Source of the DNA: Bacillota bacterium
GTDB lineage: Bacteria > Bacillota > Sulfobacillia > UBA995 > UBA9673
Length of the DNA: 33,452 nt
Assembly (NCBI GenBank): GCA_003599345.1
Contig: QZJP01000022.1
Span: 1 to 33,452 of the forward strand
Direction: 5' to 3'
Shown here: positions 1-7,331 of the stretch, in pieces
Layout of the letters: the number at the start of each line of letters is the position of its first letter
How positions within the stretch are numbered: the first letter of the stretch is position 1
The notes under the pieces: generated by a model
The model's database searches: none
What the model was told of the DNA's origin: nothing
The model's input: only the letters and a program-made list of their open reading frames with translations
Program-made: the position numbers and the translations under genes

Positions 1-1440
1 CATGGCCGCCTCCGGCACGCCGAACCTCTGCCGCCCGAGTTCAGGATCGTCCAAGAGCTCGAAGAACGGCTCGGCCCTCAGGTGGTCCGCTCCTCGACTA
101 GCGACGGCGAGCCCCAGCCCGTACGCCTTAATCCCGCGGGGCTCGCCAAGGAAGACTTCGAGCCTCTTGCCGTGCATGGCGTAGGTTTCGGCCCCCCGGC
201 CGATACGCTCGGCGGCCTTCGCCACACCATCGGCCAGAACGTCACCGAACCCTTCGCGCCGCCCTATCTTGCCGAGGAGTTGCCAGGCGGCTTCTCCGTT
301 TCCCCACCGGAGGTCGAGGCCGTCGGTCTCGCTCCTCGTGACAATCCCCTTCTCGTAGCACTCCATGGCGAAAGCGATGCAGCCGGAAGCGCTTATGGCG
401 TCGATGCCCCACCGGTTGCAGAAGTCCACGCACTTGAGGGCCAGCGGGAGATCCTCGTTCATGATCCTGGTGGTGAACCCCGCCAGGGCCTCGAACTCGG
501 GACCCTCGCCCCTGAGCCCGGCGTGCGGTCCCTCCTTGACGACGAAGAACCGGCTGCAGGGGATGGTGCATGCGAAGCAAGCCTTCTGTTTGACGTTGAA
601 CTCCGTGGCCAGGCGTTCGCCTGAGACCAGGTCGGCGTGCGGGAAATACCCCGTCCTATGGTTCTGCGTCCCCAGCATCCCCAGTCCGTTCAGGGCCGAG
701 ACCAGACGGGTGGTCCCGAGAACCTTCCGGGACGGGAAATCCGGGTGCGCCTCGATGTCCTTGTCGATGTCCGCCATTATCCGGCGGAAGCCCTTTGGGT
801 CGAAGACATCCACCCGCCCGGCCCCGCGGACGGCGATACCCTTGACCTTCTTCTGGGCCATGACCCGGCCCATACCGGTGCGGGCGCAGGCTCTCACGAG
901 GTTGGCGATGATGCCCGAGAACGCGACACCGTTCTCCGCCGCGGGCCCTATGCACGCCACCTGAGTGCTCTGGTCGTCCAGGGCCTTGCGGATGGCTGCC
1001 GTCGTCTGCCATACGTCGAGCCCCCAGAGTTCGGCCGCGTCACGGAACTCCAGCCGGCCGTCGTCGAGGAGAAGCCAGACCGGGCGGTCGGACTCTCCCT
1101 CCAGGATGACCTGGTCGAAGCCGGCGAACCTCATCTCCGTGCCGAAGAACCCCCCGGCGTTGGAGTCTCCCAGAATGCCGGTTTGCGGCGACTTGCCACT
1201 GACGTTGAACCTTTGACCCGGGAAGAGAGTACCGTTGAGCGGCCCGATACCGAAGAAAAGCTTGTTCTCGGGTCCGAGGGGATCGGCTCCGGGCGGTATC
1301 TCGTCGAGGAGGCCGCGGGTGTTGAGACCCCTCGCCCCCAGATACTGCCGGCGAAGCCGTGATGATATCTCCTCCGCTCTGGACGACCTGGCGCCCAAGT
1401 CGACTCTCAAAGCCTTGCCCGAAACCGATGTGCGTGTCAT
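1..1440 (-). CDS. Aldehyde:ferredoxin oxidoreductase (tungstopterin AOR family), C-terminus cut by window edge
   Basis: This reading frame is absent from the ORF track because it has no stop inside the window; it reads MTRTSVSGKALRVDLGARSS from an ATG at 1440 and stays open for 480 codons. The family oxidises aldehydes to carboxylates (or the reverse) with ferredoxin, using a bis-pterin tungsten cofactor and one [4Fe-4S] cluster. Visible support is the N-terminal pterin-binding region (YLGARGLNT..., GPENKLFFGIGPLNGT, SNAGGFFGTEMRFAGFD), the cluster motif CFACTIPC (CxxCxxxC), and GLRGEGPEFEALAGF and the CNRWGIDAIS region typical of the family. Members are about 600 residues, so roughly the last 120, including the fourth cluster cysteine, lie outside. 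The start overlaps the stop of the upstream ferredoxin gene by 4 nt, implying coupling. The substrate specificity within the family cannot be told. Confidence 0.93.
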   Translation of the reverse strand, partial: MTRTSVSGKALRVDLGARSSRAEEISSRLRRQYLGARGLNTRGLLDEIPPGADPLGPENKLFFGIGPLNGTLFPGQRFNVSGKSPQTGILGDSNAGGFFGTEMRFAGFDQVILEGESDRPVWLLLDDGRLEFRDAAELWGLDVWQTTAAIRKALDDQSTQVACIGPAAENGVAFSGIIANLVRACARTGMGRVMAQKKVKGIAVRGAGRVDVFDPKGFRRIMADIDKDIEAHPDFPSRKVLGTTRLVSALNGLGMLGTQNHRTGYFPHADLVSGERLATEFNVKQKACFACTIPCSRFFVVKEGPHAGLRGEGPEFEALAGFTTRIMNEDLPLALKCVDFCNRWGIDAISASGCIAFAMECYEKGIVTRSETDGLDLRWGNGEAAWQLLGKIGRREGFGDVLADGVAKAAERIGRGAETYAMHGKRLEVFLGEPRGIKAYGLGLAVASRGADHLRAEPFFELLDDPELGRQRFGVPEAAM

Positions 1441-1937
1441 ACCCCGACCTCCGCCCGTTCGTCCCCGGCGGCCGCGGTCACGTCGGCCCGGGCCCGTGTC
1501 TCGCGTTTGGAGCGGGCGATCTCCTCGGGATCGCCCCACCTGAGCGCCCTCGGCGTGCAGCGCTTGACACACGCGGGATCGCCCCCGCAGAGGTCGCACA
1601 CGAGGGCCAGCCCGGTCTCGGGGTGCAGGTGCATCGCGCCGAACGGGCAGGCCTCGACGCAGGCTCCACACCCGATACACTCATCCGAGTTCAGCTCGGG
1701 ATTTCCCCAAACCCCGTCCTTCGTGAGCGCGCCGGTGGGGCAGACCTCCACGCAAGCGGCCTTCACGCAACCGCGGCATAGCACCGGCCGGTCTAACCCC
1801 TCCGCCTCGATTTTCACGACCCGCACTCTCGATAGCGGGGGGCTGAAGGCGTCCTCGTGCTGGAAGGAACATGCCATCTCACACGCGCGGCAACCCGAAC
1901 AAACGGCCACGTCCACGACCATCCTACGGCTCAACAC
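1437..1937 (-). CDS. Four-cluster [4Fe-4S] ferredoxin, electron-transfer partner of AOR
   Basis: A 166-residue polyferredoxin with four cysteine groups: CSGCRACEMAC, CRGCVKAACVEVCP, CIGCGACVEACP and CDLCGGDPACVKRC, i.e. 16 cysteines for four [4Fe-4S] clusters, in the DmsB/HycB-like arrangement. It lies directly upstream of AOR with a 4-nt stop/start overlap, so it is most likely the dedicated electron-transfer subunit linking AOR to the ferredoxin pool. The start is ambiguous. A strong Shine-Dalgarno (TAAGGAGG) sits 4 nt before GTG at 1937 and 7 nt before an in-frame TTG at 1934; the TTG has the more usual spacing. No signal peptide or membrane segment is seen, so it should be cytoplasmic. 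Confidence 0.92.
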   Translation of the reverse strand: MLSRRMVVDVAVCSGCRACEMACSFQHEDAFSPPLSRVRVVKIEAEGLDRPVLCRGCVKAACVEVCPTGALTKDGVWGNPELNSDECIGCGACVEACPFGAMHLHPETGLALVCDLCGGDPACVKRCTPRALRWGDPEEIARSKRETRARADVTAAAGDERAEVGV

Positions 1938-2007
1938 GTATCCTCCTTAGACTCCACGGCAGGCACACTCGGCTTACCCTGTGGCGAAGTCCACGCCTCC
2001 TAGCTGG

Positions 2008-2026
2008 CTTGCCGCAAAAAGGCAAG
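2008..2026. other. Small inverted repeat upstream of the ferredoxin gene
   Basis: CTTGCC and GGCAAG flank a 7-nt loop containing AAAAA. It lies in the 115-nt gap between the MoaD-like gene and the ferredoxin gene. On the transcribed minus strand the T-run is in the loop, not after the stem, so it is not a standard terminator. A second short pairing (GTGG...CCAC) lies nearby at about 1980-1993. It may be leader structure or chance. Confidence 0.25.
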
Positions 2027-2052
2027 GTGATTGCTCACAGCGGGCTGCCGCC

Positions 2053-2325
2053 CTAGCCGCCGGCGAACCGATAGAGAAGCGTAAGCCTGGCGCCATCCAC
2101 TAGGGGCTCGCTTCCACCATCCGGGCCGAGAGCCCTGGCCCGCTCACCGGGCCGCTCCACCACCACGAAGTACCCAGCCAGAGCCGCATCGCGGGGTCTG
2201 CCGGCAGTTGCCGCCACACGGGCGAGGATATCGTCGACGACGGCGCCCGCCGGCAGGTCGAGGACATCTTGGGGCCTCCCGCTCTCAATCCTGAGCAGTC
2301 CCGTGTAGACGACGGTTACTCGCAG
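2053..2325 (-). CDS. MoaD/ThiS-like sulfur-carrier protein (not in ORF track; probable CTG start)
   Basis: Reading the minus strand between the ECF S-component gene and the ferredoxin gives LRVTVVYTGLLRIESGRP... ending LTLLYRFAGG and then TAG, 90 residues. A beta-grasp-sized protein with a C-terminal Gly-Gly is the hallmark of MoaD/ThiS carriers, which are adenylated and thiocarboxylated and donate sulfur to the pterin dithiolene. Placement beside AOR fits a carrier used for the tungstopterin cofactor. The frame has no ATG, GTG or TTG between the upstream TAG at 2404-2406 and this point. The only plausible initiator is CTG at 2325, preceded by GAGGGGG with 8-nt spacing. That explains why an ORF caller missed it. 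A sequencing error or start further upstream is the alternative. Confidence 0.8.
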   Translation of the reverse strand: MRVTVVYTGLLRIESGRPQDVLDLPAGAVVDDILARVAATAGRPRDAALAGYFVVVERPGERARALGPDGGSEPLVDGARLTLLYRFAGG

Positions 2326-2403
2326 GCCGGAAACCCCCTCACGAAGGGGCGGGATACGGCGGCAAGGGCCGTCTCCCGCCCTTGGTTCCGGTGTGACCTG
2401 CTG

Positions 2404-2985
2404 CTACTCCTCCTGCCGGAAGAATATCCGGCGCCAACTCCAGTCCGGCTCCACAACCTTCGGCGCAGCAAGGAGAACGATGAAGGGCACGAGGCTGTAG
2501 ATAGCGATGAAGCCCCAGACCGGGTAAGTCATGTTGAAGGCCATGAGACCCCAGAACGGCCCAACCTTGAACACGAACGCATACAGAGCCGTGAAGTACC
2601 AGACCTGAGTCAGGAGAGCGACGGTGTTCCAGCCCACGAAGGCACCGGCCCTTGCCCACCCCTTGAAGCGGTGGTAGATGGCCGGGTAGAAGATGGACAG
2701 CACAAGAGCGTGGATAGCGTAGCCCATCCATCCCCATAGCCCGATGTCGCCGGGAATCGAGGTCAGGAAGCATGTAACGAACCCGGCGATGGGCCCGCCG
2801 ATCATCGTGGCGAGGGTTAGCCAGAGCCCGTCGAAGTTGAACGACAGACCCGGGAGGTAGCCGGGAATCGTGATTTTCAGGGCGTTGAACACGAACCCCA
2901 GACCTCCGAACACCGCCACGACAGCAACTTGCCTGGCGCTTAGCCATGGCTTACGCCTCTTGATCTCGGGCGAGATTGAAGACAT
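2404..2985 (-). CDS. ECF transporter S component (substrate-binding membrane subunit)
   Basis: A 193-residue, strongly hydrophobic protein with about six membrane segments, starting around VAVVAVFGGLGFVFNAL and ending around FIAIYSLVPFIVLLAA, with a basic N-terminus (EIKRRKPW) and charged C-terminus. Size and pattern fit ECF S components, which bind the substrate and dock on the shared T/A1/A2 module. The matching A and T genes are about 12 kb upstream in the same directon, with the hydantoinase-type genes in between, which suggests the substrate is the compound those enzymes process. The start is well set: AAAGGAGG lies 8 nt before the ATG. I cannot assign the ligand; it is not an obvious vitamin S component by eye. 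Confidence 0.8.
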   Translation of the reverse strand: MSSISPEIKRRKPWLSARQVAVVAVFGGLGFVFNALKITIPGYLPGLSFNFDGLWLTLATMIGGPIAGFVTCFLTSIPGDIGLWGWMGYAIHALVLSIFYPAIYHRFKGWARAGAFVGWNTVALLTQVWYFTALYAFVFKVGPFWGLMAFNMTYPVWGFIAIYSLVPFIVLLAAPKVVEPDWSWRRIFFRQEE

Positions 2986-3027
2986 TGGTCAAACCTCCTT
3001 TCCTACCCCATAGTCGCAGTGCTCCAG

Positions 3028-3080
3028 CCGCGGCTCACGGCCGCGGTTCTGTCTAGACCCCCGGGACAATCGCCGGGGGT
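3028..3080. other. Two inverted repeats at the 3' end of the last hyuB gene
   Basis: ACCCCCGG (3057-3064) pairs with CCGGGGGT (3073-3080) across an 8-nt loop and overlaps the last codons of hyuB. CCGCGG (3028-3033) pairs with CCGCGG (3041-3046) just beyond the stop. Neither is followed by a T-run on the minus strand. They could reduce read-through or stabilise the upstream transcript; ECF S has its own strong ribosome binding site beyond them. Confidence 0.35.
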
Positions 3081-4831
3081 TCACCGGCAACAGAGCCGTC
3101 CTTGCCCCGGCCCTGATTGCGGCTGAACCGTGTGGCGGCCTCATCTACCAGGAAGGTGGCGGGGTCGATAACTACCCCGTAGTCCAGCCGGGCCGCCTCG
3201 AGAGTGACTAGCCCCCTGACAACGTCGTCCCGCACGGCGGCCGGGTCTCTCTCGAACGGGTTCCCGTATCCCCCGCCCCCGCCGGTCCTCACGCTGCACA
3301 CATCCCCATGTCTCAGCCGGTAAGCCGTAGCCTTCATGACAATTGTCTCGTCCGGCCGGCCCGGATTGACCACCACGAGGTCGTGGGCAGCCGCGCTTCC
3401 CCCGGCGAGGCCCCACGGGGGGCACACTGACCGCTCCATGATAGCGGTCATAAAGGCCTCGTCTGAGAGCACCCGGTAGTCGCGGTAGTGACCCAGCCCT
3501 CCCCGCCACTTCCCCGGGCCTCCGGAATCCTCACGGAGCTGGTATCTCTCGACACGAAGGGGGTACTTGCTCTCGATGACCTCGACCGGCACGTTCCGGG
3601 TGTCTCCGTCGGCGATGAAGATGAGGACGTTCTCGCCGTCATGGCCGGCCCACGCGCCCCACCCTCCGCCTTCGGGCTCCTGGTGAATGAACTGCCTGCC
3701 GCTCGCGCCGTCGGTCCCGTAAATCATGAAACCAGCCATGTCGCCGTAGTGGGCGGCTGGAACCGCGTCGGCAAGGTCCGAGGCCAAGGCCTTCAGCACG
3801 ACGTCGATGAGAAGGATCACGGTCGGGCCGTCGAGGAACGCCGCGCCGGGGGGCCGCACGTTGAAGATGGAGTCCCTTGGCACGACGACTTTGAGGGGGA
3901 CGAAGTCGCCCTCGTTCACGGGGGACATCGGGTTGGTGAGGCACTTCAAGGCGGTCCTGCAAGCGGCGACGGTGGCCGACAACCCGCAGTTGACCGGACC
4001 CAACGTCTGGCCGGCGGAACCCGTAAGGTCCACGGTCATCTCGTCTCCCGAGATGGTCACCGCGGCCTTGACCACCAGGGGGCCGGACCCGACCCCGTCT
4101 CCGTCCAGCCGGGCCTCGGCGCACCAGGTCCCGTCGGGCATGGCCCGAATGGCCCGGCGGCCGGCCTCCTCGCCCTGGCGGAATATGGCGGCGACGACAT
4201 CGAGAAGGGCCTCTTCGCCGAACCGCTCGACGAGTTCAAGAAACCGGGTCTCCCCGGTCCGGCAAGCGGCAATCTGGGCCCTGAGGTCGCCTATCTGGGC
4301 TTCAGGCCACCGGACATTGTCCCGGATTATCTGAAGGACGCTCCGGTTCATCTCTCCCGCTTCGACCAGGCGGACCGACCTGAGCCTGAGGCCTTCCTGG
4401 AAGATGTCCGTGGTATCCGCGGCTCCACCCGGGGACTTGCCTCCCACGTCGAGCCAGTGGGCGCGGCTGACGGCGAAGCCGACAAGCCGCCCGTCGTGGA
4501 AGACCGGGGCGATGGCCGTCATGTCGTTGAGGTGGACACCGGTCGTGTAGGTGTCGTTGATGAGGTAGATGTCGCCCGGCTGGATGTCCCTGGTGCCGAC
4601 GTCTTGGATAACCGTCTTCACGGCGGCGCCGAGGTCCCCCAGGAAGATAGGCAGTCCTGCGGACTGGGCTATCATGTCGCCCTTGGCGTCGAAGACGCCC
4701 ACGCTGAAGTCCAGGACTTCATAGATAATCGGGTTGTAGGACGAGCGCATCAGGTTGATCCGCATCTCGTCGGCGAGAGCGATGAACCCGTGGCGGACGA
4801 CCTCCATGATGACCGGGTCAATCCGCTTCAT
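3053..4831 (-). CDS. hyuB: Hydantoinase B / oxoprolinase-type subunit (HyuB copy 4)
   Basis: A 592-residue HyuB-family protein. The family pairs with HyuA in ATP-dependent N-methylhydantoinase, 5-oxoprolinase and acetone/acetophenone carboxylase-type enzymes. It has the family N-terminus (IDPVIMEVVRHGFIALADEM), NPIIYEVLDFSVGVFD, the metal-region motif NDTYTTGVHLNDM, EPEGGGWGA, YPLRVERYQLREDSGGPGKWRGG and the C-terminal GGGGGYGNPFERDP. The start at 4831 overlaps the preceding hyuB stop by 4 nt (ATGA). No HyuA follows it. It closely resembles the copy at 9466-11199, so it looks like a duplicate, with a C-terminal tail slightly longer than its paralogues. The substrate is unknown. Confidence 0.93.
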   Translation of the reverse strand: MKRIDPVIMEVVRHGFIALADEMRINLMRSSYNPIIYEVLDFSVGVFDAKGDMIAQSAGLPIFLGDLGAAVKTVIQDVGTRDIQPGDIYLINDTYTTGVHLNDMTAIAPVFHDGRLVGFAVSRAHWLDVGGKSPGGAADTTDIFQEGLRLRSVRLVEAGEMNRSVLQIIRDNVRWPEAQIGDLRAQIAACRTGETRFLELVERFGEEALLDVVAAIFRQGEEAGRRAIRAMPDGTWCAEARLDGDGVGSGPLVVKAAVTISGDEMTVDLTGSAGQTLGPVNCGLSATVAACRTALKCLTNPMSPVNEGDFVPLKVVVPRDSIFNVRPPGAAFLDGPTVILLIDVVLKALASDLADAVPAAHYGDMAGFMIYGTDGASGRQFIHQEPEGGGWGAWAGHDGENVLIFIADGDTRNVPVEVIESKYPLRVERYQLREDSGGPGKWRGGLGHYRDYRVLSDEAFMTAIMERSVCPPWGLAGGSAAAHDLVVVNPGRPDETIVMKATAYRLRHGDVCSVRTGGGGGYGNPFERDPAAVRDDVVRGLVTLEAARLDYGVVIDPATFLVDEAATRFSRNQGRGKDGSVAGEPPAIVPGV

Positions 4832-6525
4832 GGCCCGGTCCCCCACTCGTAGTCTCCGGCCGCGGCCTCCGGGCTTACGTACCCCAACCTCACGTCCTCC
4901 GCTATAGCTCTCGGATCTCTCTCGCGCGGATCCCCCCAGCCCCCGCCGCCGCCGGATTCGACGGTGACGAGGTCGCCTTTCTCTAGAAGGAACGCCGTCG
5001 AGCGCCCAAGCCCGGCAATCGTCTTGCCGTCCCGGGTGACCGTGACACGGTTCGTAACGCCGTCCCGGCCCCCGTGAAGGCCGAAGGCCGCGCGTTCGGC
5101 CCGCCCGGCGGCAAAGGTCGCCGCGTACTGGCCGCCGGTCTCGACCAGGAACTCGAGGGTCGTCCCCAACCCCCCGCGGTACTTGCCCGGCCCACCCGAG
5201 TCGGTCCGCAGCTCATACCTGGTCACCATGAGCGGGTTTCGCGCCTCGATTATCTCGACGGGGGTGTTCCGGGTGTCGCCGTTGGAAACGCATACGAGGG
5301 CGCTCTCCCCGTCACGGTCCGGGGTAGCCCCCCATCCGCCGCCATTGGGAGCGCTGAACGAGGTGTAGCGGCTCGGCGCTAAGCGGTCATCCCAGCCCGC
5401 CATACACTGCCCGCATATCGTGCCGAAGTGGCCGGCAGGCAGGCCTTGAGGGATAACCTCCGAGAGAGCCCGCCACGCGGCATCTATGGCCCGGCGGGCG
5501 ACTTCACCGTACATAGCTACCGGCGATGGCTTCGTGGCGTTGACGACGGTCCCCGGAGGGGCCTTGACCGTGAGCGGGCGGAAGCACCCGTCGTTGGTCG
5601 GGCCGTGTGGGTCCGTGATGGCTCTCAGGAGGACCCTGCAGCCCGACACGAGACCGCAGTACGTGAGGTTATAGGAGGACTTCGTGGCCGGGGCGGACCC
5701 CGTGAAGTCCAGGGTGACGTCGGCGCCGCTCTTCTCTATGGCCACTTCCACCCTGACCGGGGAGCCGGTGACGGTGTCGGAGTCAAGGAAGTCGACCCCC
5801 CTGTACCGGCCGTCCGGCATCGCCTCCAGCCTTTCCCGGGTGAGACGCTCCGTGGCGTCCAGGGTGGCGTCGATGCAGTCCTCGACCACTTCCGGGCCGT
5901 ACCGAGCGAGGAGTTCCGCCAGCCTTCGCCGGCCCACGTGGCATGCGGCCAACTGCGCCCCGAAGTCGCCCTTCCACGTCTCCGGCTGCCGGATGTTGGC
6001 CGTGAGGGTGTCGATGAGCTGCCGGTTGGGCCGGCCGCGCTCGTAGGCCTTGACGACCGGCAGGAGCAGCCCTTCCTGGTGTATCTCGGTGGCGTTGGTC
6101 ATCACACTGAGGGGAACCTGGCCGCCGATGTCCATCCAGTGGGCGCGGCTCGCTACGAAGCCCCGGAGGCGCCCAGCGTCAAAGACCGGGGCGACCACGG
6201 AGACGTCGTTGAGGTGGGTACCCCCGCCCTCGTACGGGTCGTTAGTCAGAATCACGTCTCCGGGGTGGAGGTCGTCGCCGAACTTCTTGAGAACGGCCTG
6301 GACCGCCCAGTCGAGAGTGCCGAGGAAGATGGCGAGCCCAGCCGTCTGGGCGACCAGCCTGCCGCGCCGGTCGAAGACGCCCGTGGAAAAGTCCAGGACC
6401 TCGTAGATGACCGGACTCATCGCCGTCCTGACGACGGTCCGCTTCATCTCGTCGGCCACCGCGACCAGGTAGTTCGAGACTACCTCGGTTGTGACCAGGT
6501 CCCGTCCTCGGGCCACGTCTCTCAC
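4828..6525 (-). CDS. hyuB: Hydantoinase B / oxoprolinase-type subunit (HyuB copy 3, divergent)
   Basis: A HyuB-family protein of about 565 residues with the conserved YEVLDFSTGVFD, NDPYEGGGTHLNDV, GGGWGA, NPLMVTRYELRTDSGGPGKYRGG and GGGGGWGDPRERDP motifs. It is clearly the outlier among the four copies: the N-terminus reads LVTTEVVSNYLVAVADEMKRTVVRTAMSPV and it has NDPYEGG in place of ND.Y.TG. It therefore probably acts on a different substrate or pairs with a different HyuA, likely the one at 7332-9386. The ORF track runs to 6585, but a GTG at 6525 overlapping the racemase stop (GTGA) is the most natural start; GTG at 6528 is also possible. Confidence 0.92.
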   Translation of the reverse strand: MRDVARGRDLVTTEVVSNYLVAVADEMKRTVVRTAMSPVIYEVLDFSTGVFDRRGRLVAQTAGLAIFLGTLDWAVQAVLKKFGDDLHPGDVILTNDPYEGGGTHLNDVSVVAPVFDAGRLRGFVASRAHWMDIGGQVPLSVMTNATEIHQEGLLLPVVKAYERGRPNRQLIDTLTANIRQPETWKGDFGAQLAACHVGRRRLAELLARYGPEVVEDCIDATLDATERLTRERLEAMPDGRYRGVDFLDSDTVTGSPVRVEVAIEKSGADVTLDFTGSAPATKSSYNLTYCGLVSGCRVLLRAITDPHGPTNDGCFRPLTVKAPPGTVVNATKPSPVAMYGEVARRAIDAAWRALSEVIPQGLPAGHFGTICGQCMAGWDDRLAPSRYTSFSAPNGGGWGATPDRDGESALVCVSNGDTRNTPVEIIEARNPLMVTRYELRTDSGGPGKYRGGLGTTLEFLVETGGQYAATFAAGRAERAAFGLHGGRDGVTNRVTVTRDGKTIAGLGRSTAFLLEKGDLVTVESGGGGGWGDPRERDPRAIAEDVRLGYVSPEAAAGDYEWGTGP

Positions 6526-7313
6526 CACCTTCGCGGCTTGGGTCTCGGCAGCGGGAACGCTTTCTTGGAATGGCTGAGCCCGCACTTAACCAGAAGTTCG
6601 GTCATCTTCAGGGTGAGAACGTTGGAATCCACGACCGGGACTCCGATTTCCGCCTGGAGCCACTGAACGACCCCGCCCATGCTGAGGCCGCCGCAGGCAA
6701 GGACGATGACGTCCGCGTCGTCTTCCTCCACCGCCAGCGCCGCCTCGCGGCGAAGGGCCTCCTTGAGCACGCTGAGGGAGGCCTGTTCACCGGTCGTGCC
6801 GGCCAGCACCTCGGTTACGCTCGCCCCGAGATGCCTCATCGACACCAGGTGACCCTCCAGCCCGTAGAGCCGGACGAGGTCGCGGATCATGGGGCCCGCG
6901 GCGGCGTCGGTGTCGATAATCGAGAACCTGCTACCGAGCATGGCGGCCATGAACATGGAGGTCTGCCCGGTGCCGACCACGGGTATCGAGACCGCCTCGC
7001 GGCTGGCGCCGAGCGCGGGGTCCCCGAAACAGGCGTTTATCACGGCGTCCATCCCGTCCCGCTCGGCCCGTTCGACCTGGGGAAGGCACCAGGCTCCGCA
7101 GGTCTGCTCGTCATAGCGGCACTCCAGAGTGGCCGAGCCGCGTTCGGCCCGGTAGACGCGGAGTTCCGTGCGGGGATCCTTGTGCATGTCGTAGAGCTCC
7201 ATCAGTTCACGAAGCGGCTTGTCACCGACCCCCTCGAGCGTCATGGGGACGAGTACGCCGATCCGTATCGTCCGCTGACCGGCCGGGCCGGCCCCGCTGG
7301 AACAAGTCGTCAC
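6522..7313 (-). CDS. Asp/Glu/hydantoin racemase family protein
   Basis: A 263-residue protein of the cofactor-independent Asp/Glu/hydantoin racemase superfamily. The two catalytic cysteine sites are visible: NACFGDPAL in the first half and LACGGLSMGG in the second, with IPVVGTGQTS between them as in hydantoin racemases. Such enzymes epimerise 5-substituted hydantoins (or amino acids) by two-base chemistry, which lets stereospecific hydantoinases use both enantiomers. It lies between hyuA and hyuB with 18 nt to the former and a GTGA overlap to the latter, supporting the hydantoin racemase reading over Asp or Glu racemase. The GTG start has GGAAGGGGA 8 nt upstream. An arylmalonate decarboxylase-like activity is a less likely alternative because both cysteines are present. 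Confidence 0.85.
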   Translation of the reverse strand: MTTCSSGAGPAGQRTIRIGVLVPMTLEGVGDKPLRELMELYDMHKDPRTELRVYRAERGSATLECRYDEQTCGAWCLPQVERAERDGMDAVINACFGDPALGASREAVSIPVVGTGQTSMFMAAMLGSRFSIIDTDAAAGPMIRDLVRLYGLEGHLVSMRHLGASVTEVLAGTTGEQASLSVLKEALRREAALAVEEDDADVIVLACGGLSMGGVVQWLQAEIGVPVVDSNVLTLKMTELLVKCGLSHSKKAFPLPRPKPRRW

Positions 7314-7331
7314 TCAAGACATCCCCTTCCG

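Noticed and set aside
1938-2052. Molybdenum/tungsten cofactor riboswitch in the leader of the ferredoxin-AOR genes
   Set aside because: Short hairpins are present, but I could not match the conserved features of that RNA class, and the leader is short.
3053-6525. The two distal hyuB copies as decaying duplicates
   Set aside because: Both are full length, keep all motifs and are translationally coupled, so there is no sign of pseudogenisation.
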